In this document: positions 8,554 through 18,054 of the stretch, piece after piece | Layout of the letters: each line of letters begins with the position of its first letter | How positions within the stretch are numbered: position 1 is the first letter of the stretch | Assembly (NCBI GenBank): GCA_003212795.1 | Contig: QCOV01000001.1 | Span: 215,321 to 279,320, forward strand | DNA from: OCS116 cluster bacterium AG-435-F03 | GTDB taxonomy: Bacteria; Pseudomonadota; Alphaproteobacteria; MED-G09 | Direction: 5' to 3' | Length of the DNA: 64,000 nt | Program-made: the position numbers and the translations under genes | Notes under the pieces: model-generated | Told to the model about the DNA's origin: nothing | The model's database searches: none | Seen by the model: only the letters and a program-made list of their open reading frames with translations

Positions 8554-9906
8554 TTAGCTTCTTAACTCTTTTAATCTTTCAGAAATTAAAAAAGATAGAT
8601 CTAAAGCTTGGTTAGCGTTTAATCTTGGATCGCAATGAGTATGGTATCTATCAGTTAAATCTTCTTCAGAAATTTTTTGAGTGCCACCTAGACATTCTGT
8701 TACATTTTGGCCTGTCATTTCAATATGAACACCTCCAGCGTAAGTTCCTTCAGATTCATGAATATCAATGAATTGTTTTACTTCTGTCAAAATACTATCA
8801 AGAGGTCTAGTTTTATATCCATTTGAAGCTTTAATAGTATTTCCGTGCATAGGGTCACAAGACCAAACAACTTTTTTTCCTTCTTTTTCAACAGCTCTAA
8901 TTAATTTTGGTAAATGATCATCAAGATTATCTACCCCATATCTTGTTATAAGAGTTAATCTTCCCTCCTCATTAGAAGGGTTTATTAAATCAATTAATTT
9001 TAATAATTCATCAGAATCTAAAGAAGGACCACATTTCATTCCTATAGGGTTTTTGATTCCTCTTACAAACTCAATATGAGCACCATCTGGTTGTCTTGTT
9101 CTATCGCCAATCCATAACATATGCGCAGATGTATCGTACCAATCACCGCTAGTTGAATCCACCCTTGTTAAACATTCTTCATAACCTAATAACAGTGATT
9201 CATGGCTTGTATAAAAATCAACAGATCTAAGTTCAGGGGTTGTGTTTGAGTTTATTCCAACAGCATCCATAAAATCTAATGCTTCAGAGATTCTATTAGC
9301 CACTTGTTCATATTGTTCACCCTGTTTACTTTCTTTTACAAAACCCATGTTCCACTTATGGACATGATCAAGATTTGCGTAACCACCTTGCGCAAAAGCT
9401 CTGAGAAGATTCAATGTTGAGGCAGATTGTCTATAAGCCATAATCTGCCTTTCAGGATCAGGAATTCTTAAATCTTCGACAAATTCAATATTATTTATAA
9501 TATCACCCCTATAACTTGGTAACTCAATTTCTCCTTGCTTTTCTAAAGGTGCAGATCTTGGTTTAGCAAATTGACCGGCTATTCTTCCAACCTTAATTAC
9601 TGGGCACCCAGCTCCAAAGGTTAAAACAATTGCCATCTGAAGAATAACCCTAAAAGTATCTCTTATATTATCAGGATTGTGTTCTGCAAAACTTTCTGCA
9701 CAATCTCCACCCTGAAGTAAAAAAGCTTCTCCACGGCAAACTTTAGCTAAATGTTCTTTTAATCTTCTAGCTTCACCTGCAAAAACAAGAGGTGGATAGG
9801 AAGATAATCTTTTTTCAACCTTTTCAAGAGCCTTTTGATCGTCATACTCAGGTACTTGAACTACAGGTTTATTTCTCCAGCTATCTTTTGACCAGTTGTT
9901 AGCCAT
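8554..9906 (-). CDS. aroG: Class II 3-deoxy-7-phosphoheptulonate synthase
   Basis: First step of the shikimate pathway: PEP plus erythrose 4-phosphate gives DAHP. The class II (plant/mycobacterial) type is shown by [12 protein letters not shown] near the start, the Cys-bearing [29 protein letters not shown], the DPMHGNT metal/substrate block and [15 protein letters not shown]. Length is 450 aa. I use the ATG at 9906, because the longer TTG start at 9918 lies inside its ribosome binding site (TTGGAG). aroC, the last shikimate step, is at 20-21 kb. Confidence 0.94.
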   Translation of the reverse strand: MANNWSKDSWRNKPVVQVPEYDDQKALEKVEKRLSSYPPLVFAGEARRLKEHLAKVCRGEAFLLQGGDCAESFAEHNPDNIRDTFRVILQMAIVLTFGAGCPVIKVGRIAGQFAKPRSAPLEKQGEIELPSYRGDIINNIEFVEDLRIPDPERQIMAYRQSASTLNLLRAFAQGGYANLDHVHKWNMGFVKESKQGEQYEQVANRISEALDFMDAVGINSNTTPELRSVDFYTSHESLLLGYEECLTRVDSTSGDWYDTSAHMLWIGDRTRQPDGAHIEFVRGIKNPIGMKCGPSLDSDELLKLIDLINPSNEEGRLTLITRYGVDNLDDHLPKLIRAVEKEGKKVVWSCDPMHGNTIKASNGYKTRPLDSILTEVKQFIDIHESEGTYAGGVHIEMTGQNVTECLGGTQKISEEDLTDRYHTHCDPRLNANQALDLSFLISERLKELRS

Positions 9907-10076
9907 AATAATCTCCAAATATAGAAAAACGGTTATAGATGAATAATCAGTGTATTAACAGTAATTTATATAAATATATTTATTATAATCATTATATAAT
10001 TATCAAATTTTAATAAGAATTATTAAAAAATTGTGACTTTAATACAATAGTTCTAATAAAAATTGTTAAAAATTTT
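9907..10076. other. AT-rich spacer, upstream control region of the DAHP synthase gene
   Basis: About 170 bases without a gene, almost entirely A and T. It lies upstream of the minus-strand DAHP synthase gene and downstream of the minus-strand acyl-CoA dehydrogenase gene. It should carry the aroG promoter, but several overlapping TATAAT-like strings make no single assignment defensible. I see no clear terminator hairpin, attenuator peptide or riboswitch. Confidence 0.4.
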
Positions 10077-11309
10077 TTATTCAGCTGCTTGAGATAATTC
10101 TTCTCTATATTTTTTGAATTCTAGTCTTGCAACTGCTCTGTTGTGAACTTCATCTGGACCATCGACTATTCTCAATGTCCTTGCGCTTGCATAAGCTCGC
10201 CCTAAACCGAAATCAGTTGTCACACCACCGCCACCATGAGCTTGAATTGCATCATCAATAATATCTAACAATGTTCTTGGAGCTTTTACTTTGATCATTG
10301 CTATTTCAGCTCTTGCAACCTTATTGCCAACTGTATCCATCATATAAGCAGCTTTCATTGTTAAAAGCCTTGAGCATTCAATTTCTATTCTTGCTTTAGA
10401 TATTCTCTCTTCCCAAACTGAATGTTCAGCTATAGGTCTCCCAAATGCTTCTCTACTTAAAAGCCTCTTGGCCATTTTTTCAAGAGTTCTCTCTGCAACC
10501 CCAATAGCTCTCATACAATGATGAATTCTTCCTGGTCCTAATCGACCTTGAGCGATTTCAAAACCTCTGCCTTCACCTAAAAAAAGATTTTCAGCTGGTA
10601 CCCTAACATTATCTAACTTTACTTCACTGTGACCATGAGGGGCATCATCAAAACCAAAAACCGGAAGATGTCTCACAATTTCTACTCCAGGGGTTTCCAT
10701 CGGTACTAAAATTTGACTTTGTTGCTGATGTCTAGATGCCTCAGGGTTAGTCTTTCCCATAACGATAGCTACTTTACATCTTGGATCCATGACTCCAGAT
10801 GACCACCATTTTCTTCCATTAATAACATACTCATCACCATCTCTTTCAATTTTTGTCGAAATATTAGTAGCATCAGAAGAAGCTACATCAGGTTCTGTCA
10901 TTAAGTAAGCGGATCTCATTTCACCTTCAAGTAATGGTTGAAGCCATTTTTCTTTATGCTCTTCAGTTCCATAGCGCTCAATTAGTTCCATATTTCCTGT
11001 ATCAGGTGCAGAACAGTTAAAAACTTCAGAAGCCCAACCGACTCTTCCCATAATTTCACAAATTGGAGCATACTCAACATTTGTTAAACCTCCGCCTCGC
11101 TCTGATTCAGGTAAAAACATATTCCAAAGACCTTCTTCTTTGGCCTTTACTTTTAAATCTTCCAAAATTTGGGGTATCTGCCAACGGTCTTCACCAAAAG
11201 CTATCATTTGCTCGTCATATGTTGCTTCATTAGGGTATACATATTTATCCATAAAAGCTTCAACACGAGCGATTAGTTCTTTTGTTTTGTCATTATGCTC
11301 AAAAATCAT
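10077..11309 (-). CDS. Acyl-CoA dehydrogenase, ACAD10/11-like
   Basis: A 410-aa FAD-dependent acyl-CoA dehydrogenase. Conserved blocks are [14 protein letters not shown] (flavin and substrate contact), the [12 protein letters not shown] loop, [36 protein letters not shown] and the C-terminal [16 protein letters not shown]. The DGPDEVH ending, in place of YEGT/YGGS-type endings, is typical of the ACAD10/ACAD11 branch, whose human members are fused to an aminoglycoside-phosphotransferase-like domain. Here that domain is a separate gene at 39.1-40.2 kb. The gene stands alone, with an AGGAG site before the ATG. Confidence 0.88.
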   Translation of the reverse strand: MIFEHNDKTKELIARVEAFMDKYVYPNEATYDEQMIAFGEDRWQIPQILEDLKVKAKEEGLWNMFLPESERGGGLTNVEYAPICEIMGRVGWASEVFNCSAPDTGNMELIERYGTEEHKEKWLQPLLEGEMRSAYLMTEPDVASSDATNISTKIERDGDEYVINGRKWWSSGVMDPRCKVAIVMGKTNPEASRHQQQSQILVPMETPGVEIVRHLPVFGFDDAPHGHSEVKLDNVRVPAENLFLGEGRGFEIAQGRLGPGRIHHCMRAIGVAERTLEKMAKRLLSREAFGRPIAEHSVWEERISKARIEIECSRLLTMKAAYMMDTVGNKVARAEIAMIKVKAPRTLLDIIDDAIQAHGGGGVTTDFGLGRAYASARTLRIVDGPDEVHNRAVARLEFKKYREELSQAAE

Positions 11310-11371
11310 GATTATCTCCTGAATTTTTCTATAAGTTAGTGATTATCTAATAGAAGTATTGATTATACAAA

Positions 11372-11836
11372 TTATCTTCTTTGTGAAAAGAATTTTTTTA
11401 AAAGAACTTCTGACTCTTTTTTATAAAATCCATTAAAAACATTAGGTTCGTGATGGCAAGAATTTGACGAAAAAATCCTTATACCATTTTCAACACATCC
11501 TTTTTTCTTATCTTCAGTAGCAAAGTATAAATTTTTAATTCCAACTAATGAAATTGCCATTGCACACATTGCACATGGTTCTAAAGTTGTGAACAAAGAA
11601 AAATCAAATAATTTAGTTGTTTTTAAGGTTTTACAGGCATTTCTAATTACTAAAATTTCAGCATGAGCAGTTGGATCGTTCAGTTCTCGCATTCGATTTC
11701 CGTTTGAAGATATAATTTCATTTTTTTGATTAACAATTACTGCTCCAACAGGTACTTCATCTCTGTCCTTAGCTTTTTCAGCTTCAGATAAAGCTAGCTT
11801 CATAAAATATTTAGTTTTTGTTGTAGTGTTTTCCAA
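11372..11836 (-). CDS. tadA: tRNA adenosine(34) deaminase
   Basis: A 154-aa zinc deaminase that converts A34 of tRNA-Arg(ACG) to inosine. The zinc and catalytic residues are visible: His58-Ala-Glu60 in DPTAHAEI and Cys88/Cys91 in LEPCAMCAMAI. The VPVGAVIV segment and the small basic C-terminus fit TadA rather than cytosine or guanine deaminases. It is divergent from rluB with a gap of about 35 bases. General nucleoside deaminase activity is the only alternative. Confidence 0.92.
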   Translation of the reverse strand: MENTTTKTKYFMKLALSEAEKAKDRDEVPVGAVIVNQKNEIISSNGNRMRELNDPTAHAEILVIRNACKTLKTTKLFDFSLFTTLEPCAMCAMAISLVGIKNLYFATEDKKKGCVENGIRIFSSNSCHHEPNVFNGFYKKESEVLLKKFFSQRR

Positions 11837-11870
11837 TTTTATTACCTATTTTTATGTATAAGGCTTGAAC

Positions 11871-12608
11871 ATGGAAAAAAAAACAAAAAATGAAAAAATT
11901 AGAATTGCAAAATTAATTTCTAATTCAGGTTTAACCTCAAGAAGAGAAGCAGAAAAACTTATAATAGAAAAGCGAGTTACTTTGTATGGAGAAGTAATTG
12001 ACTCACCAGCTCTAAATGTTGACAGGAATGCAATTGTAACTGTGGATGGTGAGGTTGTAGATACAAGGGTGAAAACCAGTGTTTGGATTTTTAATAAACC
12101 AAAAAGTTGTCTTGTTACAAAGAGCGACCCGAAAGGCAGAGATACTATCTATAGCTTTTTACCTAAAGAATTAAAAAATACAATAAGTGTTGGTCGTTTA
12201 GATTATAATAGTGAAGGTTTATTAATTCTAACCAACAATGGAGACTTATCAAGATATCTTGAGCTACCTAAGAATAACTTTAAGAGAACTTATAAGGTTC
12301 GGGTGTTTGGAAAAGTAGATGAAAAAAGGTTAAAAAATTTATCAGAGGGAATATCTATTCAAGGAGAAAAATATAAACCTATAGATGCGATAATTGAAAA
12401 AAGACAAAATTCAAATTCATGGTTAAAGTTTTCTTTGTATGAAGGAAAAAATAGAGAAATCAGAAAAATATGTAACCATATGAATCTTGAGGTAAATAGA
12501 TTGATAAGATATGCATATGGGCCTTTTAGCCTAGGTAATTTAACAAAATGTGGAGTAAAAGAAATTTCAAATATTTTTTTGAAAAGAAATTTTGCTAATT
12601 TTTTCTAA
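11871..12608 (+). CDS. rluB: 23S rRNA pseudouridine synthase, RluB/RsuA family
   Basis: Isomerises a specific uridine in rRNA. Residues about 9-60 form an S4 RNA-binding domain (RIAKLISNSGLTSRREAEKLI). The catalytic Asp sits in VGRLDYNSEGLLILTNNGD, and EGKNREIRKIC is the C-terminal RsuA-family signature. The length of about 245 aa suits RluB/RluE/RsuA, and I cannot be certain which uridine is the target. The ATG at 11871 is preferred over a TTG six bases upstream. It is followed after 14 bases by rsmD, a second rRNA-modification gene. Confidence 0.88.
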   Translation: MEKKTKNEKIRIAKLISNSGLTSRREAEKLIIEKRVTLYGEVIDSPALNVDRNAIVTVDGEVVDTRVKTSVWIFNKPKSCLVTKSDPKGRDTIYSFLPKELKNTISVGRLDYNSEGLLILTNNGDLSRYLELPKNNFKRTYKVRVFGKVDEKRLKNLSEGISIQGEKYKPIDAIIEKRQNSNSWLKFSLYEGKNREIRKICNHMNLEVNRLIRYAYGPFSLGNLTKCGVKEISNIFLKRNFANFF

Positions 12609-12622
12609 TTAAAGAGGAAATA

Positions 12623-13192
12623 ATGAGAATTATCTCAGGTAAGTATGCTAGAAGAAAAATAATTACCCCTAAAGGTAATGAAACTAGACCTACAACGGAT
12701 AGATTTAAGGAGACTTTATTTAATATTATTGAAAATAGTCTTAAAATTAATCTTAAGCAAAAAAATGTTTTAGATCTGTTTGCCGGTTCAGGATCTTTAG
12801 GTTTAGAGGCTATTTCCAGAGGAGCTAAGAATTGTACTTTTATTGATAAATCATTAAAAGCCGTTAAAGCTATAGAGGAAAATATCTCACTCCTCGAATT
12901 AAACTCATGCTGTGATTGTTACAAGTTTGATGTAAATAAAATAAGAAAATTTACAAATGACAAGAATAAGAAAATTGACATAATTTTTTCTGATCCACCT
13001 TACTCAAAAACAGATGTTAATGAAATTGCAATTAATAATTTAATTAAAAACAGTTGGATGAATGATAGTGTTTATATTTTTCTTGAAACTTCTAGTCGTT
13101 TGCCTATTAAGAGTATAAGTGGCTTTGAGGTTTTAGAAAAAAGAAAAATTGGCGATAGTTTATTAACAATTTATTTATCTTCAAGCTATTGA
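12623..13192 (+). CDS. rsmD: 16S rRNA (guanine(966)-N2)-methyltransferase
   Basis: Methylates G966 of 16S rRNA using SAM. The 189-aa protein starts with the family block MRIISGKYARRKIITP and TRPTTDRFKETLFNII. The SAM-binding LDLFAGSGSLGLEAISRGA is near residues 48-66, and the N6/N2-methylase motif DPPY is near residue 124. It has an AGAGGA ribosome binding site and follows rluB in a two-gene rRNA-modification operon. Confidence 0.94.
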   Translation: MRIISGKYARRKIITPKGNETRPTTDRFKETLFNIIENSLKINLKQKNVLDLFAGSGSLGLEAISRGAKNCTFIDKSLKAVKAIEENISLLELNSCCDCYKFDVNKIRKFTNDKNKKIDIIFSDPPYSKTDVNEIAINNLIKNSWMNDSVYIFLETSSRLPIKSISGFEVLEKRKIGDSLLTIYLSSSY

Positions 13193-13239
13193 ACCATTGA
13201 AAAAAATCAATAATATCAAATAAAATTAGGGAGATTATT

Positions 13240-14868
13240 ATGAGAGGATTAATGCAGGAATGGCCTTTGCTTGTTCATACTTTTATTGATCATGCAAAAA
13301 TCCACCATGGGGAAAGAGAAATTGTTACTAGGAAAGTTGAGGGTGATATTCATTCTACAACTTATTCTGAAATTTATTCCAGATCCAAAAAATTTGCTAA
13401 AGCCTTAAAAGAATTAGGAGTAACAAAAAGTGATGTAATTGGAACTTTAGCCTGGAATACTCACAGACATTTGGAATCATGGTACGGAATTACTGGTTTA
13501 GGTGCAATTTATCACACATTAAATCCTCGTCTTTTTACTGAGCAGCTTGATTACATTATTAATCATGCGGATAATAAATTTATAATTTCCGATATAAGTT
13601 TTGTAGAAATTCTAGAAAATATTCAGGATAAAATTCCAAATGTTCAAGGTTTTATTTTTCTTTGTGAAAAATCAGACCTACCTGACACCAAGTTAAAGAA
13701 TGTTTACTCATATGAGGAGCTCATTAATTCTCAAGATGATAATTTTGAATGGGTTAAATTGGAAGAAAATGATGCTTGTGGTTTATGTTATACTTCTGGA
13801 ACAACTGGAAATCCTAAAGGAGTTTTATATTCTCATAGATCAAATGTACTGCATACACTAGTTGCTAATTCTGCTGATGCAATGGGTATCAAATCTACAG
13901 ATGTAGTAATGCCAGTTGTCCCAATGTTTCATGCAAATGCTTGGGGTTTGTCTTTTTCGGCTCCAATGTCAGGCTGTAAGGTTGTCATGCCAGGAATGAA
14001 TATGGATGGGGAAAGTATTTACGAATTACTTAACGACCATAAAGTAACTTTTACTGCAGCAGTACCAACAGTTTGGTTGATGCTACTGCAATATCTTGAA
14101 GCAAATGACCTTAAACTTCCTTATCTTGAAAGAGTTGCAATTGGTGGTTCTGCTGTTCCAAGAGTGATGTTAGAAAAATTTGAAAAAAATTATGATGTGT
14201 CCGTTATGCATGCTTGGGGTATGACAGAAATGTCCCCTTTAGGAACAATAGGCGCCTTTAAAAGTGGAATGGAAGAATTAAGTTTTGATGAACAGATGGA
14301 TATAAAATTAAAGCAAGGTAGAGCATCATACATGGTAGAGATGAAAATTACTGATGATGATGGAAATGATTTACCTTGGAATGGAAAAGATTTTGGACAT
14401 CTATTAGTAAGAGGGCCTTTTATAGCAAGTAAATATATGAAAGGTGATGGTGGACAAATACTTGATAATCAAGGATTTTTTGATACTGGTGATGTAGCTA
14501 CAATTGATGAACTAGGTTTCATGCAAATTACTGATAGATCTAAAGATGTTATTAAATCAGGTGGTGAATGGATTTCCTCAATTGAGTTAGAGAATATTGC
14601 TGTAGGACATCCAGATATTGCTGAAGCGGCAGTAATTGGAATTTTTCATCCGAAATGGGATGAAAGGCCTTTATTAATTTGTGTTCCTGCTGAAGGTAAA
14701 GATCCAAATAAAGATAATGTTTTAGAATATTTAGAAGATAAGCTAGCAAAATGGTGGATGCCTGATGATGTAGTTTTTGTCGATGAAATTCCTCATACAG
14801 CAACTGGAAAAATACAAAAACTAACTCTACGCGAACAATTTGCTGATTATGAGCTACCAACTGCTTAA
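13240..14868 (+). CDS. Fatty-acyl-CoA ligase, AlkK/DmdB-like
   Basis: A 542-aa AMP-forming acyl-CoA synthetase. The P-loop-like motif [18 protein letters not shown] is near residues 186-203, [11 protein letters not shown] is A5, [10 protein letters not shown] and [15 protein letters not shown] are A7/A8, and TATGKIQK supplies the catalytic lysine. The N-terminus ([20 protein letters not shown]) and [16 protein letters not shown] resemble medium-chain ligases AlkK and 3-methylthiopropionate ligase DmdB. With acuI in the window, DMSP-derived substrates are possible, but medium-chain fatty acids are equally likely. The GGGAG site supports the start at 13240. The last four bases overlap tsaC. Confidence 0.86.
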   Translation: MRGLMQEWPLLVHTFIDHAKIHHGEREIVTRKVEGDIHSTTYSEIYSRSKKFAKALKELGVTKSDVIGTLAWNTHRHLESWYGITGLGAIYHTLNPRLFTEQLDYIINHADNKFIISDISFVEILENIQDKIPNVQGFIFLCEKSDLPDTKLKNVYSYEELINSQDDNFEWVKLEENDACGLCYTSGTTGNPKGVLYSHRSNVLHTLVANSADAMGIKSTDVVMPVVPMFHANAWGLSFSAPMSGCKVVMPGMNMDGESIYELLNDHKVTFTAAVPTVWLMLLQYLEANDLKLPYLERVAIGGSAVPRVMLEKFEKNYDVSVMHAWGMTEMSPLGTIGAFKSGMEELSFDEQMDIKLKQGRASYMVEMKITDDDGNDLPWNGKDFGHLLVRGPFIASKYMKGDGGQILDNQGFFDTGDVATIDELGFMQITDRSKDVIKSGGEWISSIELENIAVGHPDIAEAAVIGIFHPKWDERPLLICVPAEGKDPNKDNVLEYLEDKLAKWWMPDDVVFVDEIPHTATGKIQKLTLREQFADYELPTA

Positions 14869-15812
14869 TTTTTTGAAGTTGCTCTTTTGATTCTATCGTT
14901 TATTGCTCTTCCAATACCTTTATTTGGTATAGGAGCTATAGCTATTTTTGAGTATTTCTTTTGATATTTTGCTAAAAAAGAAAAAAGATTTGAAGCAGCT
15001 TCTACCAAGCTTCCTTCAAAGCTTAAATTTGGAGCATTATAGCTTGGACCGAAACCGATAAGTAATTCATTTTTTTCAGCTTTTTTTGCATTGATTCTTA
15101 GGGGAACAGCTGGAGAGTAATGTTTTGATAGCATTCCTGGAGCAACAATTATTTCATTGGCTTTTTGCTCTATATTAATTACTTTTTGTGGAAATTTTTC
15201 TTTCAATTCTTCTGCTGAAACACCACCATGCCTTAGTATTTCTATTTTATCATTATCAAGATTTATAATTGTGCTTTCTATGCCAATTTGTGTTGAGCCA
15301 CCATCAAGTATTATTGATAAATTTTTATCATTTTTAAAATATTCATAAACATGATTAGCTTCGGTGGGGCTAAGTGAGTTAGAAGTGTTAGCGCTAGGTG
15401 CAGCTATAGGTTTAGCAAATGATTTAATTAATTTTAAAGCAGTTATATTATTCGGAATTCTTACACCAATTGTATCTAAATTCGCACTAGCTAAATTACT
15501 TATTTTAGATTCTTTTTTCTTTTTTAAAATAATAGTCATAGGACCTGGCCAAAAAAGATCGTTTAATTTTTTAATATCATCATTTATTTCACAATTCTCT
15601 TCTATTTGATCAAAGGATGCGAAATGAATGATTAAAGGATTAAATTCAGGTCTATTTTTAGTTTCAAAAATCTTAGCTATAGCTAAGTTATTTGTTGCAT
15701 CTCCACCAAGCCCATAAACGGTTTCAGTTGGAAAAGAAACCAGATTTCCTTCTTCTAGAGCTTCTGTTGCAAGTATTATACTAGATTTATTGGTATTTTT
15801 TATTGTAGTCAT
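14865..15812 (-). CDS. tsaC: L-threonylcarbamoyladenylate synthase (Sua5/YrdC/TsaC)
   Basis: Makes the threonylcarbamoyl-AMP used to build t6A37 on ANN-decoding tRNAs. The 315-aa length and the C-terminal Sua5 domain (APGMLSKHYSPAVPL, then the GFGPSYN region) identify the long Sua5 form. The YrdC domain has SFPTETVYGLGGDATN, KNRPEFNPLIIH and IAAPSANTSNSLSPT. The stop codons of this gene and the convergent acyl-CoA ligase share the four bases TTAA. Confidence 0.93.
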   Translation of the reverse strand: MTTIKNTNKSSIILATEALEEGNLVSFPTETVYGLGGDATNNLAIAKIFETKNRPEFNPLIIHFASFDQIEENCEINDDIKKLNDLFWPGPMTIILKKKKESKISNLASANLDTIGVRIPNNITALKLIKSFAKPIAAPSANTSNSLSPTEANHVYEYFKNDKNLSIILDGGSTQIGIESTIINLDNDKIEILRHGGVSAEELKEKFPQKVINIEQKANEIIVAPGMLSKHYSPAVPLRINAKKAEKNELLIGFGPSYNAPNLSFEGSLVEAASNLFSFLAKYQKKYSKIAIAPIPNKGIGRAINDRIKRATSKN

Positions 15813-15840
15813 TTTTATATTTATATTCTACTTAGTAGAT

Positions 15841-16899
15841 ATGGATAAATTAGTCGAAAAAAATAATAAGGGTGCCCATAATTTAGTATACCCATTTGAT
15901 ACTCTTCCACAACCAGGAAGAATGCTAAAGATTGATAATGGTGTTTATTGGGTTAGGATGAGTCTACCATTTGCATTAAATCATATTAATTTGTGGGTAT
16001 TGAAAGATGATAATGGATGGGTAGTAGTCGATACAGGTGTTGCTAGCGCAGATATAAAGTCGAATTGGCGTAAATGTTTTTCAGGAGATATGAATGGAGA
16101 GTCAGTTAATAAAATTATCGTTACCCATCTTCATCCAGATCATATAGGTCTAGCCGGGTGGATGAATAAAAAATTTTCTGCGCCTTTATATATGTCAAGA
16201 TCAGATTACTTAATGTGTAGGATGTTGGTGAGTGATACTGGAAGGGAGGCACCAGAGGAAGGAAAGTCTCTTTATAGATCCGCTGGTTTTACAGAAGATG
16301 AACTTGATTCATATTCCGAACGATTTGGTGGCTTTGGGAGCGCTATTTCAAAACTACCAGATAGTTATAATCGTTTAAAAGATTATGATGTAATTAATAT
16401 TGGAGGCTATGATTGGGAGGTTGTAGTTGGCAGCGGTCATTGTCCAGAACATATTTGTTTATACAATAAAAAATTAAGATTATTTATATCTGGAGATCAG
16501 GTGCTTCCTAAGATTACGTCTAATGTCAGTGTTTTTCCTACTGAACCCAATTCAAACCCCCTTAACGACTGGATAGAAAGCTGTAAATATATTAAATCAA
16601 GGGTTAATAATGATGTTTTGGTTCTTCCATCTCATAATGAACCATTTAGAGGTCTTCATGAGAGACTAGACCACTTAATTAATGGGCATGAAAGGAACTT
16701 AACAAGACTTTTAGAGTTTTGTGAAGAACCAAAAAGAGCAGTAGATGTTTTTTCGGTTCTGTTTAAAAGAAAAATAACTAGCGATGTTTTGCTTATGGCT
16801 ACAGGTGAAAGCATTGCTCATTTAAATTGCTTAATACATAGAGGGCTATTAGGATCAAAACATGATGATGAAGGAATAATTAGATATTATAAATTGTAA
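15841..16899 (+). CDS. MBL fold metallo-hydrolase
   Basis: About 352 aa with a metallo-beta-lactamase fold. The metal-binding THLHPDHIGLAG motif is followed by GSGHCPEH and FISGDQVLP, and by PSHNEPFRGLHERLDHLINGH in the C-terminal part, which may form a winged-helix tail. These are hydrolases of thioesters, lactones or related bonds, and the substrate here is not evident. An upstream start at 15790 would overlap tsaC and add a hydrophobic stretch that looks like non-coding sequence, so I prefer ATG 15841. The gene is followed closely by xseB. Confidence 0.82.
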   Translation: MDKLVEKNNKGAHNLVYPFDTLPQPGRMLKIDNGVYWVRMSLPFALNHINLWVLKDDNGWVVVDTGVASADIKSNWRKCFSGDMNGESVNKIIVTHLHPDHIGLAGWMNKKFSAPLYMSRSDYLMCRMLVSDTGREAPEEGKSLYRSAGFTEDELDSYSERFGGFGSAISKLPDSYNRLKDYDVINIGGYDWEVVVGSGHCPEHICLYNKKLRLFISGDQVLPKITSNVSVFPTEPNSNPLNDWIESCKYIKSRVNNDVLVLPSHNEPFRGLHERLDHLINGHERNLTRLLEFCEEPKRAVDVFSVLFKRKITSDVLLMATGESIAHLNCLIHRGLLGSKHDDEGIIRYYKL

Positions 16900-16914
16900 T
16901 TTACGGTGATTTTT

Positions 16915-17157
16915 ATGAATAAAAAGAACGACATAAAAGAATTAACTTTTGAACAAGCCTTATCCGAGTTAGAGGAAATAGTGGAAAAACTTGAACAAGG
17001 TGATATTGACCTCGAGGACTCAATTGACATTTATGAGAGAGGCACCTTGCTTAAAGCTCATTGTGAAGAAAAGCTAAAGTCTGCAAAATTAAAAGTTGAT
17101 AAGATAATATCTCAACCAGATGGCGATTTTACTTCTGAGCCATATGAAGATGAATAA
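16915..17157 (+). CDS. xseB: Exodeoxyribonuclease VII small subunit
   Basis: A small acidic helical protein of about 80 aa. The motif FEQALSELEEIVEKLEQGDIDLEDSI, cut short here, is the XseB signature, followed by YERGTLLKAHCEEKLKSAK. It partners XseA, encoded at 41.5-42.9 kb, in degrading single-stranded DNA. The ATG at 16915 is preferred over the in-frame GTG at 16906, because GGTGA is a plausible ribosome binding site. It is the first gene of the common xseB-ispA-dxs arrangement. Confidence 0.93.
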   Translation: MNKKNDIKELTFEQALSELEEIVEKLEQGDIDLEDSIDIYERGTLLKAHCEEKLKSAKLKVDKIISQPDGDFTSEPYEDE

Positions 17158-17163
17158 TCTCTA

Positions 17164-18051
17164 ATGAACCAATTTTTAGATCATTTAAAACCATTTGCTA
17201 TAGAAATAGATGGTTATCTTACAGATTTATTAGATAAAAAAATAAGTATTGAAAACGAACTAAAAGATTCAATTATTTATTCTTCAATTGGCTCTGGAAA
17301 AAGAATTAGAGGCTATCTTTCATGGGAGATTGCAAATTTTTTTGATGCCGATAAATCTGATGCACTTAAATTAGCATCAACAATTGAATTAATTCATACT
17401 TATTCTTTAATTCATGATGATTTACCTGCCTTAGATAATGATGATTATAGGAGAAACAAGCCATCTAATCATAAGCAATTTAGCGAATCTACAGCTATTT
17501 TATCTGGTGACGCACTCCAATCTTTGGCTTTTGAAATATTATCAGATGAAATGGAGAAAATTGACACAAATAAACAAATTAAACTTATTAATCTTCTCTC
17601 AAATAATATAGGTCCTAATGGTATGGTTGGCGGTCAGATTATTGATATTAATTCTAAAGAAAATCAACTATCCATTGATGAAGTTAATATTATGCATGAT
17701 CTTAAAACAGCAAATTTATTTAGTTTTTCATGCCAATCTGGAGCAATGATAGGCAAAGCCAATAACCAAGAAATAGATGCTTTCAAAAATTATGGAAGGA
17801 ATTTTGGGATTGTATTTCAAATAATTGATGATGTACTAGATAAAGTAGGTGATCCTGACAATATTGGAAAAACTCTAGGTAAAGATGAAATTAATCAAAA
17901 CAAAACATATTTAAATTATTATAGCATCCAAGAGTGTCTTGATATTGCAGGAAAATATAGCGAAAAAGCAATTAATTCATTAAATATATTTGACCAATTG
18001 CCAGAAGTTTTTATAAATGCACTTGATTTTATAAAATCAAGAAAGTTTTAA
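17164..18051 (+). CDS. ispA: Farnesyl/geranyl diphosphate synthase (polyprenyl synthetase)
   Basis: Chain-extends DMAPP with IPP to C10/C15 prenyl diphosphate. The 295-aa length is that of IspA. The first aspartate-rich motif is HDDLPALDNDDYRR (residues 84-97), and the second is IIDDVLDKVGD near residues 222-232. GSGKRIRGYL supplies the IPP-binding basic residues. It sits six bases after xseB and four bases before dxs, so isoprenoid precursor synthesis and chain extension are in one transcript. Confidence 0.94.
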   Translation: MNQFLDHLKPFAIEIDGYLTDLLDKKISIENELKDSIIYSSIGSGKRIRGYLSWEIANFFDADKSDALKLASTIELIHTYSLIHDDLPALDNDDYRRNKPSNHKQFSESTAILSGDALQSLAFEILSDEMEKIDTNKQIKLINLLSNNIGPNGMVGGQIIDINSKENQLSIDEVNIMHDLKTANLFSFSCQSGAMIGKANNQEIDAFKNYGRNFGIVFQIIDDVLDKVGDPDNIGKTLGKDEINQNKTYLNYYSIQECLDIAGKYSEKAINSLNIFDQLPEVFINALDFIKSRKF

Positions 18052-18054
18052 TTA

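Noticed and set aside
15790-15840. Hydrophobic N-terminal extension of the MBL hydrolase
   Set aside because: It overlaps the tsaC start, has no ribosome binding site, and the family protein begins at the ATG at 15841.
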